The notes beneath the pieces are model-generated. The model was not told the DNA's origin and did no database searches. It saw only the letters and a list, made by a program, of their open reading frames with translations. A DNA stretch of 64,000 bases from the NCBI GenBank assembly GCA_965219935.1, contig CBDCOU010000003.1, positions 4,340,001 to 4,404,000 on the forward strand, written 5' to 3'. Within the stretch, counting starts at the first letter, position 1. Each line of letters begins with the position of its first letter. The position numbers and the translations under genes are program-made. The stretch is from Bin34 sp965219935. GTDB taxonomy: Bacteria > Chloroflexota > Anaerolineae > Caldilineales > Caldilineaceae. Shown piece after piece: positions 35,022-43,474 of this stretch.

Positions 35022-37991
35022 GTGCGATACACAACGGTCCTGAGCCTGTTCCTGACGGTCTTGCTGCTCGCGTCCTGCTCCCTGCCGGAGTCCATGAACG
35101 CGGCGGGATGTCCACCGGGGAGCACCCTGGATTGCTTGTTCGCATCAATGGAAGGCGACGAGTCGGAATCCGAATCAGGGATGTCCGACCGGTTCGAGTG
35201 GCCGGCACCGTCTGCCGAGTTCCAGGAAACCTTTGATCCCACCGCTCCGTTCCCCCTTGATCCCGTTGTGATCACCGGCCGTCTGGACAATGGCCTGACC
35301 TGGTACATCGCACCGAACGACGACCCCCCGGATCGCGCCCGCGTGGCACTGGCGGTGGGCGTCGGCTCGCTCCACGAGGATGACGACCAACTTGGGGTTG
35401 CGCACTTCCTGGAGCACATGCTGTTCAACGGCACCGAGAACTTCACCCAGGAAGAGATGCGCCGCTTCTTCGAAGCCAACGGCATGACAATGGGTCCCCA
35501 TGTCAACGCCGGCACGAGCTTTGAGCGCACGACCTACTACCTGGACATCGACACGTCCAACCAGGAACTGATGGACAACGCGTTCGTGATCCTGGGTGAC
35601 TGGGCCATGCGCGGCCTGTTGGAACAGGAGGAGATTGACAAGGAGAAGGGGGTCGTCGAAGAGGAGTGGCGGTTGGCCACGGAGAACGCGAGCGGGCGCA
35701 TTCAAAAGCGAATCTTAGAGGTGGTGCTTGCCGGTTCGCGCTATGCCGACCGTGATGTGATCGGCGACATGGACATCATCAACGGGTTGACTTCCGAAAC
35801 CGTCAGGCGTTTCTACGAGGACTGGTACCGGCCTGATCTGATGACGGTCGTGGTGACGGGCAGTGTGGATCCGGAATGGGTTGAGGCCCAAATTCGGGAA
35901 CAGTTCAGTGCCATGGACATGCCGCCGGAGGCGCGGCCCTCGCCTGAATCGCCCATCATGCCCATGGAAGGCATGACCGTCGCGCCCTTCAGCGATCCGG
36001 AGTTCCCCTTCGTGTCCGCGCAAGTGTTTCAACTGGTGGAAACGGAGCCGTTCGAAACGTTGGGGGATGCCAGGCGCCGGTTTGTCGAGGACTTGGCCCA
36101 GGACATGTTGAACGAGCGGCTGGATCGCATCAGCCGTGAGCCCGATTCGGCATTTCAGTATGCCGGTATGAGTTCCGGCGAACTCGGGATTGGCGGTGTC
36201 TCCCTGGCAAGCCTTTACGTCCAGTTGGCCGAAGACAAGGCTCTACCCGGGTTTGAAGCGGCCCTCACCAATTTGAGACAGGCCATGGAACACGGATTCA
36301 CGGATGGTGAACTGCATCGGGCCAAACTCAATCTCCTGGAGGCTTATGCCAGCGACTTCGAGGCCTTGGAGACGCGGCGCAACCGGGAAATCCAGGGCAG
36401 GATCCTCGGCTTGGTCCAATACGGGGATCCGTTCAGTGGCATTGCCTTCGAATACGACCTGGCGAAACACTACATCCCGACGATCACACTTGCCGATGTG
36501 GATGTCTACATTGCCAACGCGCTGGACGTCAACCGCAGCCTCATCTTGTGGGTGGGACCCGACAAGGACGATTTTCAACTTCCGGACGAGGCCGCGGTCC
36601 TGGCTGCGGTGGAGGCGGTTGGCGATATGGCAGTCGCGGCCTATGAGGACGACAGCCTGGCTGCCGGTACGGCACTGATGGATGTCCTGCCCGAGCCCGT
36701 GGCCTGGGTGACGGAGAGTTACGACGAAAGGACGGATGTCACCGTACTGACCTGGGCCAACGGAGCCACCGCACTCCTGAAGCCGACCGACTTGACCGAA
36801 AACGAAGTGCTGCTGGATCTGTCCAGTTTGGGTGGTCTGTCCTTGATCGAAGACGCGGACTACTTCGCGGCCCAGCTGGTGACCACGACCGCCAATGAAA
36901 GCGGTGCCGGCCCGTTCGACTACGACGACTTGGAGCAGCTGTTGGCGGGACAGACGGTCAGTGTTTGGTCTTCGCTCGGGCGACTGTCCGAAGGATACGG
37001 AGCCAGCGCCGATACGGACGACATTGAAACCCTGTTCCAGCTGATGTACTTGTCAGTCATGCAGCCCCGATTTGACGAGGATGCGTTTCGGAACGCGGTC
37101 GATGACCAACGTGTCTACTTGGAAAACCTGCACCTGGACCCGCTGTACCATCTGATCGAGTTGGTTGACAGGGTGTTGTACGACAACTCGACGCGGGAAC
37201 GTTTCATGCAGGTGGCGGATCTCGATGCCATCGAGTTTGCGGATGCCGCCGGAATCCATGCCGCCCGTTTCGGAACGCTGGACGATCCGGTGGTCGTGAT
37301 GGCCGGTGACTTCGAGCTGGAAGCGGCCAAGAGGCTGCTGAACACCTACATTGGCTCGCTTCCGGCTGGTGAGGCGGAAGCCTGGACGGACAGGACCGTT
37401 GATACCCGGCAAGGTCCGTACATGGAAAGCATTCGCCAAGGGATCGCATCCCAAGTGTTTGTGTACCAGGTACACGTGGACCGCGACCTGGAAGAGTTCA
37501 GCGATGCGGACTTGGCGGCCGTGGGTGCGCTGTCCAAGATTCTGGACTCCCGGTACACCGATGAGCTTCGGGAGCAGATGGGGGGCACGTATGGGGTCAG
37601 CGCCTCCGTCTCAGCCCGAAACCGGCCAAGCCCCAGTGCAAGTTTCTCGGTGTTCTTCGGAACCAACGAAGAAGACTTTGACGCGATGCGTGATGCTTCC
37701 AAGGCGATCATGAACAACATCCTGGATGCCGGGGTAACCCAGGAGGAGGTGGACGCGGCGAAGGCCCAGCTCACCCGCGACCTCGAGAACCGCCAGACTC
37801 GCAATTGGTACTGGATTGGGGAATTGGAACGCGAGTTTCTCTACGGGGACAGGGACTTGGCGTTGGTCGACCGGCGCCAGGAATACATTGATGCCATCAC
37901 CGGAGAGCAGATTTCAGCCGTGGCGGAGTTGCTCCTGCTGCCGGATGGCTTGGTGGAACTGATCCAGTTGCCGGAGGCCAGCGACGAGTGA
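35022..37991 (+). CDS. M16-family zinc metallopeptidase, lipoprotein
   Basis: About 989 residues from GTG 35022, chosen because it gives a clean lipoprotein signal peptide (VRYTTVLSLFLTVLLLASC). The first M16 domain has the inverted zinc motif HFLEH (about 128-132, in LGVAHFLEHMLFNG) and the downstream Glu in KGVVEEEWRL. It is followed by peptidase M16C domains and a second M16 half (from about 620) lacking the HxxEH motif, as is normal for pitrilysin-type proteins. QMGGTYGVSASVSARNRPSP near the C-terminus corresponds to the R/Y substrate-binding segment. It probably degrades peptides outside the membrane. The C-terminal 80 residues are partly duplicated downstream at about 39200-39426. Confidence 0.93.
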   Translation: MRYTTVLSLFLTVLLLASCSLPESMNAAGCPPGSTLDCLFASMEGDESESESGMSDRFEWPAPSAEFQETFDPTAPFPLDPVVITGRLDNGLTWYIAPNDDPPDRARVALAVGVGSLHEDDDQLGVAHFLEHMLFNGTENFTQEEMRRFFEANGMTMGPHVNAGTSFERTTYYLDIDTSNQELMDNAFVILGDWAMRGLLEQEEIDKEKGVVEEEWRLATENASGRIQKRILEVVLAGSRYADRDVIGDMDIINGLTSETVRRFYEDWYRPDLMTVVVTGSVDPEWVEAQIREQFSAMDMPPEARPSPESPIMPMEGMTVAPFSDPEFPFVSAQVFQLVETEPFETLGDARRRFVEDLAQDMLNERLDRISREPDSAFQYAGMSSGELGIGGVSLASLYVQLAEDKALPGFEAALTNLRQAMEHGFTDGELHRAKLNLLEAYASDFEALETRRNREIQGRILGLVQYGDPFSGIAFEYDLAKHYIPTITLADVDVYIANALDVNRSLILWVGPDKDDFQLPDEAAVLAAVEAVGDMAVAAYEDDSLAAGTALMDVLPEPVAWVTESYDERTDVTVLTWANGATALLKPTDLTENEVLLDLSSLGGLSLIEDADYFAAQLVTTTANESGAGPFDYDDLEQLLAGQTVSVWSSLGRLSEGYGASADTDDIETLFQLMYLSVMQPRFDEDAFRNAVDDQRVYLENLHLDPLYHLIELVDRVLYDNSTRERFMQVADLDAIEFADAAGIHAARFGTLDDPVVVMAGDFELEAAKRLLNTYIGSLPAGEAEAWTDRTVDTRQGPYMESIRQGIASQVFVYQVHVDRDLEEFSDADLAAVGALSKILDSRYTDELREQMGGTYGVSASVSARNRPSPSASFSVFFGTNEEDFDAMRDASKAIMNNILDAGVTQEEVDAAKAQLTRDLENRQTRNWYWIGELEREFLYGDRDLALVDRRQEYIDAITGEQISAVAELLLLPDGLVELIQLPEASDE

Positions 37992-38191
37992 CCGATGTCA
38001 AGGCGCGGGAGGCTGCCCGGATTGGGGGTGAATAGCGAGTGGCTGGGCGGCAGCGAGCCGGGTTCTTTCCGTTTTGGCCTTGCTTGCAGTCGCCCCCGTT
38101 CGATCGCATCCGCCGACTATTCTCTGGGGCTAGAATTGGCTTCCGCGCAGATTGTTGCCTGTCTCCGGCACACACTTTTCCCTGTAACGTC

Positions 38192-39115
38192 GTGACCTTA
38201 CAAGCCCCCAGTTCACGGGATGTGAACGTCTCTGCGGCGGGCCGGGCCGCCGGTCACCATCCGGCTTGGTTGCGGGCCTTCTGGCACTACGATCCGGACT
38301 ACGCTTATGCGCTAGAGACCTACGAGTACGGGCCCTATAGCACAACCGACCCCTGCTACATTGAGGACGGGGTGCGCCTGAGCCCCAATGCGTACCATGA
38401 CGAGTTTCTCACCGCCGCCAAGGCCAATCTACTGCGCTTCCTGAAACTGGCAGAGCAGGAATCGCCCGTCACCCGCGAGGTGCCTGTGTGGAATCTGCCG
38501 GACCTCCCGCTTGCCCGGCAGTCCCGTCGACGGTTGGAGCCCGACCTGGGGGTTTGGCCGGCAGGGACCCAGGTGCGTCGGGAATCCATGTTGCAGTGGG
38601 AGGAAGTGGGCCTGCCCCGGCTGGTGGTGGAGTGCCTGTCGCAGTCCACGACGCACAATGATCTGGTGACCAAACCCGACCTGTACCGCGACCTGGGTGT
38701 GGAGGAATACTGGATCTGCCGAGCCCATCCCATGCAGATACACACCGTGTATCAGTGGGATAGCCGGGGACGGTGGCACGAGTGTCCTGTGCCTGGCGAA
38801 CAGGGCTTGTATTCCCCTGTCTTGGGTACTCAGGTGCGCATTCACGAGGAAGACGGCTTCCAGTGCCAGGACCTGGCGACCGGGCGGTGGATTGAGGCCG
38901 ATGCCAGCTTCTATGACGAAGGGTACGGTGAGGGGTACGGCGAAGGGCAATACCGGGAACGGCGACAGTCTCTCCTCGCCTTTGCCGAAGTTCTGTGTAC
39001 AACACAAGAGCTGGCGGATCTTAGGGCGGAGCTGGAGGCTGTAGACCTGCAGGCTTGGCCGAGCATCAAGGACTTGTATGGGAGGTATCGCCCCGAAGGC
39101 AAGGGCTCACACTGA
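38192..39115 (+). CDS. Uma2-family (DUF820) PD-(D/E)XK nuclease-like protein
   Basis: About 307 residues from GTG 38192. The Uma2 fold is recognised by the central LEPDLGVWP strand, LPRLVVECLSQSTTHNDL (the E-x-L/I-S-x-S-T motif), KPDLYRDLGVEEYWICRAHP and a C-terminal Arg/Glu-rich coil with Gly-Tyr-Glu repeats (YDEGYGEGYGEGQYRERRQ). Uma2 proteins occur in very high copy in cyanobacteria and Chloroflexota; the nuclease activity is a fold prediction. It follows the M16 gene at 200 bp and precedes the displaced M16 fragment. Confidence 0.88.
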   Translation: MTLQAPSSRDVNVSAAGRAAGHHPAWLRAFWHYDPDYAYALETYEYGPYSTTDPCYIEDGVRLSPNAYHDEFLTAAKANLLRFLKLAEQESPVTREVPVWNLPDLPLARQSRRRLEPDLGVWPAGTQVRRESMLQWEEVGLPRLVVECLSQSTTHNDLVTKPDLYRDLGVEEYWICRAHPMQIHTVYQWDSRGRWHECPVPGEQGLYSPVLGTQVRIHEEDGFQCQDLATGRWIEADASFYDEGYGEGYGEGQYRERRQSLLAFAEVLCTTQELADLRAELEAVDLQAWPSIKDLYGRYRPEGKGSH

Positions 39116-39199
39116 CCGCTGGTCCAGTCGGATCGATCACTTGGGGAGGGATTGCATGTCGTGCACTGCACGTAGGATCTGCCTGCGGTTTTTGCGTGT

Positions 39200-39426
39200 A
39201 CTACGAAGCTCAGTTCACGCGCGAACTTGAGAACCGTCAGTATGGCAATTGGCACTGGATCAGTGAACTGGGGAGGGGATTCCTGTACGGGGACAGGGAT
39301 TTGGATGCAGTCGAACGAGGCTAGGGGTATATTGATGCTGTCACCGCAGAGCAGTTCTCGGCCATGGTGGCATTGCTCCTGAAGCTGGATGGGCCGGTGG
39401 AGCTGATCCAGTTGTCGAAGGGGAAT
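39200..39426 (+). pseudogene. Displaced C-terminal fragment of an M16 peptidase gene
   Basis: Encodes AQFTRELENRQYGNWHW, LGRGFLYGDRDLDAVERG, then a TAG stop at 39322, then YIDAVTAEQFSAMVALLLKL and GPVELIQLSKG. This aligns with AQLTRDLENRQTRNWYW...FLYGDRDLALVDRR and YIDAITGEQISAVAELLLLP of the intact gene ending at 37991. The Uma2 gene lies between the two copies. It may be a relic of a tandem M16 copy or of a duplication across the Uma2 insertion. Confidence 0.88.
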
Positions 39427-39519
39427 GGAGATTGGCTGGGGACTGGCCGTGATCGAGTAGCTACGCGTCTACGCATTAGCGAATTGGCTGAGGAACATTC
39501 TCATTGACTGGAGGTTAGA

Positions 39520-40470
39520 GTGCAGGACTTAGGAAAACTGGAGAGGATTCCCGTTCGCGACGTTTGGGAACATGAGGCTCATGATTTTACGCCGTGGTTG
39601 GCTGAGAATCTCAGTGAGCTGGGGGAGGCCTTGGGCCTGGACCTCGACGATGCGCAGTATGAGGAAGAGGCATCAGTAGGTTCTTTCTTCGTCGACATAT
39701 TGGTACAGGGGGTTGAAGGAGATCGGCCTGTCATCATCGAGAATCAGTTGGAGAAAACAAACCACGATCACCTAGGAAAGCTTTTGACATACGCGGCCGG
39801 TTACAATGCTGGCGTGATTGTCTGGATTGCTGGTGAGTTTACAGATGAACATCGTGCAGCGGTGGATTGGTTGAATCAGGAAACTGGAGCAGGTGTGGAT
39901 TTCTTTGGAGTCATTGTTGAGGCTTGGAAAATTGGTGCTTCTCAAGTGGCACCACACTTCACTGTTGTTGCCATGCCCAATTCTTGGTCAAATCGTGGCA
40001 AGTTGGGTATGTCCACAAATCCCACTTCAGAGAGGCAGGAGCGCCAGCGGGAGTTCTTTCAAAAACTCGTTGATACCATGCGTGAAGAGCATGAGTTCAC
40101 TAGACTCAAGAAAGCAGATGCCAAGAGTTGGGTTACGTTTCCATCAGGCACCAACGGTGTAGTATTTGCCGCTGCCTTTGGTCGTCGCGGTGTTGCTCGA
40201 GTTGAGCTGTACCTCTACGGTGAGACTAACCGGAACAAGTCAATATTTGACAAATTGTCTCTGTCTCGGAAAGAGATACACTCTGAGTTCGAAAGTGGAT
40301 TGAATTGGGAACGCATGGATTCCAAGAAAGCTTGCCGAATCTCGATTACCCGTGAGGGTAGTATTGATGACGATGACGATGCACTAGAAGACCTGCGCAA
40401 TTGGATGGAGAAAAATTTGTTGAAATTCAAGCAGGTTTTTCCGAGTCTTTTGGAAGATATTGTTCAGTAA
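39520..40470 (+). CDS. DUF4268-domain protein with PD-(D/E)XK-like N-terminus
   Basis: 316 residues from GTG 39520, preceded by TGGAGGTTAGA. The N-terminal part has the nuclease-like pattern SVGSFFVDILVQGVEGDRP then VIIENQLEKTNHDHLGKLLT (D...E-x-Q in place of E-x-K), then AAGYNAGVIVWIAGEFTDEH. The C-terminal DUF4268 region contains ERQEFF-like RQEFFQKLVD (here RQREFFQKLVDTMRE) and WERMDSKKACRIS. Such proteins occur near restriction or other conflict genes. Its GC content is noticeably lower than its neighbours, consistent with recent acquisition. Confidence 0.85.
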   Translation: MQDLGKLERIPVRDVWEHEAHDFTPWLAENLSELGEALGLDLDDAQYEEEASVGSFFVDILVQGVEGDRPVIIENQLEKTNHDHLGKLLTYAAGYNAGVIVWIAGEFTDEHRAAVDWLNQETGAGVDFFGVIVEAWKIGASQVAPHFTVVAMPNSWSNRGKLGMSTNPTSERQERQREFFQKLVDTMREEHEFTRLKKADAKSWVTFPSGTNGVVFAAAFGRRGVARVELYLYGETNRNKSIFDKLSLSRKEIHSEFESGLNWERMDSKKACRISITREGSIDDDDDALEDLRNWMEKNLLKFKQVFPSLLEDIVQ

Positions 40471-40502
40471 GACATGCGATTGCCCTGAGTAGTGGGAGGG
40501 CA

Positions 40503-41360
40503 TCAAGCCTTGAGTCCGCCGGCGGTCAGCCCCCGCACATACTGGCGCATGCCGAACGAGAACAGGATTACCAATGGAATGGACGCTGTGATGTAGGCAG
40601 CCATCCGGGGGCCGATGTCCGTTACGCCAATCTCCGAGGTGAACTGGGTCAATGCCACAGCCACCACCTGCCGTTTAGGCGAAGAGATTGCAACCAATGG
40701 CCACATGAACTGGTTGTAGGTCGTTACCAGCCGGACCACCGCCACCGTAACCAGAATGGGGATGGACAGCGGCACCGCAATCCGCCAGAACGCCTGCAGT
40801 TCGGTCGCGCCGTCGATGCGGGCGGCATCGAAGAATTCTTCCGGCAGGGTTGCGAAGAAGCTGCGGCAGAGCAGGAGCGCAAACACTTGGCCGCCGGATG
40901 TCCACGGGAGGATGAGAGCCCAGTAGGTATTCTCAAGCCCCATGTTCAGGATGAGCACGTAGGCCGGAATCAGCGTCAGGATGGGTGGGATCATCAACAG
41001 GGCCAGGATCCCGGTATAGATGATCTCCTTGGCTGGGAACCGGTGGCGCGCAAAGACATAGCCGGACAGGCTGGATAGCAGCAGCGTGGTTGCACAGGCC
41101 GAACCCGACGTGATGATCGAGTTGACAATCGAGCGACCGATGACCGCCCAGCCCAGGGCGAAGTTTTCCCAGCGATAGGGATTGGGCATCGACCAGAAAC
41201 GTCCGTAAATCTGGCCGTTGTCCTTCAGGGCCAGCACCGCCAGGTAGACGATCGGCACGAAGGTCAGGATCAGCAGGAACAACAGGATGATGGTGATGAT
41301 CGTCTGGCCCAGGGACAGGCGCAGGCGACGCATCGTGGGTGACATCGTTACGGCGGACAT
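40503..41360 (-). CDS. Sugar ABC transporter permease (MalG/UgpE type)
   Basis: 285 residues with six membrane helices. The EAA motif is EFFDAARIDGATELQAFWRI, followed by AVPLSIPILVTVAVV. The C-terminus (GMRQYVRGLTAGGLKA) is typical for carbohydrate uptake family 1 (CUT1) permeases. The gene begins 3 bp after the stop of the propeller-permease fusion gene on the same strand. No ATPase is encoded here, so a shared MsmX/MsiK-type ATPase elsewhere is expected, as is common for CUT1 systems. Confidence 0.95.
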   Translation of the reverse strand: MSAVTMSPTMRRLRLSLGQTIITIILLFLLILTFVPIVYLAVLALKDNGQIYGRFWSMPNPYRWENFALGWAVIGRSIVNSIITSGSACATTLLLSSLSGYVFARHRFPAKEIIYTGILALLMIPPILTLIPAYVLILNMGLENTYWALILPWTSGGQVFALLLCRSFFATLPEEFFDAARIDGATELQAFWRIAVPLSIPILVTVAVVRLVTTYNQFMWPLVAISSPKRQVVAVALTQFTSEIGVTDIGPRMAAYITASIPLVILFSFGMRQYVRGLTAGGLKA

Positions 41361-41363
41361 GGG

Positions 41364-43358
41364 TCAGGCCTCGAACTCCGTCGCGGTGCGCACGTAGCGC
41401 ATGTTGATGATGGTGCCCACCAGGATGATCAGGAACAGGATCATGCCGATGGCGGAGGCGACCCCCATGCGGTCCATGCGCATGGCCATGTAGTACAGCT
41501 CCAGGGCCGGAACATACGTCGAGTCGCCGGGTCCCCCGCCCGTGGTGAGAAACACCAGTTCGAAGGTCTGCACGGCGTTGATGAAGTTGAGGATGAGGAG
41601 GAGCTTCACCTGGCCCATCAGCAGCGGCAGGTCGATGTTCCAGAACCGCCGGAAGACGTTGGCCCCGTCAACCCGGGACGAATCGATGACCTCGTCCGAA
41701 ATGGAGATGAGTCCACCGTAGAAGATCAGCAGGGCAAAGGCGTTGACCCAGGGCACACCGATGAACAGCACCGAACTCAGGGCCACCTTCGGATCCCCGT
41801 ACCAGACCCGCGACCAATCGGACTTTCCCACCAGGTCCAGGAACTCGTTCAACAGGCCGATGGACGGATCGTAGATGTTGTTCCAGACCAGGATTTCAAC
41901 CACGGCCGGCAGCACGATCGGGACCACGAAGAGCGTCCGCATCCAATACTGGGTGTAGCGGTTCTTGAGATTGAAGACCAGTTCCGCCACCAGGAGCGGC
42001 ATGGTCATCGTCTTGACAATGGAGACCACCACCAGAATCAGGGCGTTGCGGAAGCTGGCAATGAAGAACCGATCCGACATCAGGAAGCGGAAGTTCTCCA
42101 GTCCAACCCAGGGCGAATGGCCTGAGGGGGTCCAGTCCGTAAAGGCATGGTAGAGGCCCGAGAACGCCGGATAGTAGTTGAAGGTCAGCAGGAACAGGAG
42201 CGTCGGCAGGATCAAAAGATAGGAGAACCGCGCACGCCACACGGCTGCGAGGCCGTTCAGCGGTCCCGCGGAGTGCTGTACCCACATCCGGCGGCCGCCG
42301 GTGGTGAAGATGATGAGCAGGATTGCACCGGCCAGCAGAAGGGCCACCAGGCCCGCGGTGGCGGTGATGGCCATGTTGCGGGTTCGAGCGGCGGTGGCCA
42401 GGCCGGCGGATTGCTGTATGCGGTCCAGCACCTGCACCTGTCCGTCCGCCAGGCCAAATGCCAGGCGCGTACCGTCCCCGGTCAAGGCGATTTGCCGAAT
42501 CTCGCCGTCCGGCTTCAGTTGCCGGACAATGGACCCGTCGGTATCCAGGTACAGAACATTGCCCCGATCGTCCTGGGCCATCAGGACCTGGCCATCCGCG
42601 GACATCGCGACGTCCGTTACATCCGATTCCGCCTTGGCGGTCCAGATTGGCTCCCCGTTGGCTCCATTGATCAGTGTGATGCCGCCGTCGGTGGTGCCTG
42701 CCAGAATGCGGCCCCCGGACCGGGAGACCGCCAAGGCATCAATGTCGTATTCCAGACGCGTCGTCAGCAGCTGGCGTCCCGTCTTCGAGAAGATGGACAG
42801 CCGGCCGTCATGGGCTCCCATCACGACGCGCGCGTCGTCGCCGGTGCCGTAGATGGATACTGCACCCACACCCAGACCGCGTTCATCCGTCCACAGCAGT
42901 TCCCCCCTGCTGTCCATGACATAAACCTGCATGTCGTCGGATGCGCCGGCGACCAGCGACCCGTCGCGGGATATCGCGACGGAATTGAAGGTCCTGGATG
43001 CCTTGGTCCGGCCCAGTTCCTCGCCGGTTTCCCCGTCCAACAGGTAGAGGAATCGGTCTTCGGACGAGATCGCCAGTCGACTTCCGTCCTCGCTCCAGGC
43101 AAGGCCGGTAATGCTGTTGCCGGCGGTGAAGGTCCAAAGTTCCTGGCCGTCCGCATCGCGTACCGACACTTCGTTGGCACGCGTGCCGACGGCGACGCGT
43201 TGGCCGTCGGCCGACATGGCCAAGCCGGTGATCGGGCTGGCGAGGTCGTCCGACCAAATCTCCCCGCTCTGCGCCCATACGGGGCTCGGAGCAGCGGCCC
43301 ACCAGCAGGCCAGCAACAAGGCACCGACTGTCAGCCAGCGTCGGAGTTGGACAGTCAC
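41364..43358 (-). CDS. Beta-propeller / MalF-type ABC permease fusion
   Basis: About 664 residues from a GTG at 43358; a TTG at 43466 gives 700, but that start lies within the hairpin region. It opens with a secretory signal (LRRWLTVGALLLACWWAAA..PVWAQ), then about seven WD40/PQQ-like blades (ITGLAMSADGQRVAVGTRAN, ITGLAWSEDGSRLAISSEDR, VAISRDGSLVAGASDDMQ, ALAVSRSGGRILAGTTDGG, DVAMSADGQVLMAQDDRG, IALTGDGTRLAFGLADGQ). A membrane helix follows (GLVALLLAGAILLIIF), then a full MalF/UgpA permease with EAA loop SSRVDGANVFRRFWNIDL. The propeller should face outside the cell. CUT1 permeases normally lack such a domain; a sensor or docking role is inferred. Confidence 0.9.
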   Translation of the reverse strand: MTVQLRRWLTVGALLLACWWAAAPSPVWAQSGEIWSDDLASPITGLAMSADGQRVAVGTRANEVSVRDADGQELWTFTAGNSITGLAWSEDGSRLAISSEDRFLYLLDGETGEELGRTKASRTFNSVAISRDGSLVAGASDDMQVYVMDSRGELLWTDERGLGVGAVSIYGTGDDARVVMGAHDGRLSIFSKTGRQLLTTRLEYDIDALAVSRSGGRILAGTTDGGITLINGANGEPIWTAKAESDVTDVAMSADGQVLMAQDDRGNVLYLDTDGSIVRQLKPDGEIRQIALTGDGTRLAFGLADGQVQVLDRIQQSAGLATAARTRNMAITATAGLVALLLAGAILLIIFTTGGRRMWVQHSAGPLNGLAAVWRARFSYLLILPTLLFLLTFNYYPAFSGLYHAFTDWTPSGHSPWVGLENFRFLMSDRFFIASFRNALILVVVSIVKTMTMPLLVAELVFNLKNRYTQYWMRTLFVVPIVLPAVVEILVWNNIYDPSIGLLNEFLDLVGKSDWSRVWYGDPKVALSSVLFIGVPWVNAFALLIFYGGLISISDEVIDSSRVDGANVFRRFWNIDLPLLMGQVKLLLILNFINAVQTFELVFLTTGGGPGDSTYVPALELYYMAMRMDRMGVASAIGMILFLIILVGTIINMRYVRTATEFEA

Positions 43359-43449
43359 GGTCCGGGTGGGTTCGGAAGCATGGCGGTGGCCGGCATGGGC
43401 ACTAACCGCGCCGGCCCCGCGCCCAAGGCAGCCCGGTCCGGCCAAGGCC

Positions 43450-43464
43450 GAACCGGGCCGGTTC
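43450..43464. promoter_or_regulatory. Hairpin between sugar-binding protein and permease genes
   Basis: GAACCGG and CCGGTTC, a perfect 7-bp dyad with a one-base centre, lies 10 bp after the binding-protein stop. A hairpin at this position, as at 19605-19634 in the other ABC operon, would favour binding-protein mRNA over permease mRNA. Confidence 0.4.
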
Positions 43465-43474
43465 AACAGTCAGA

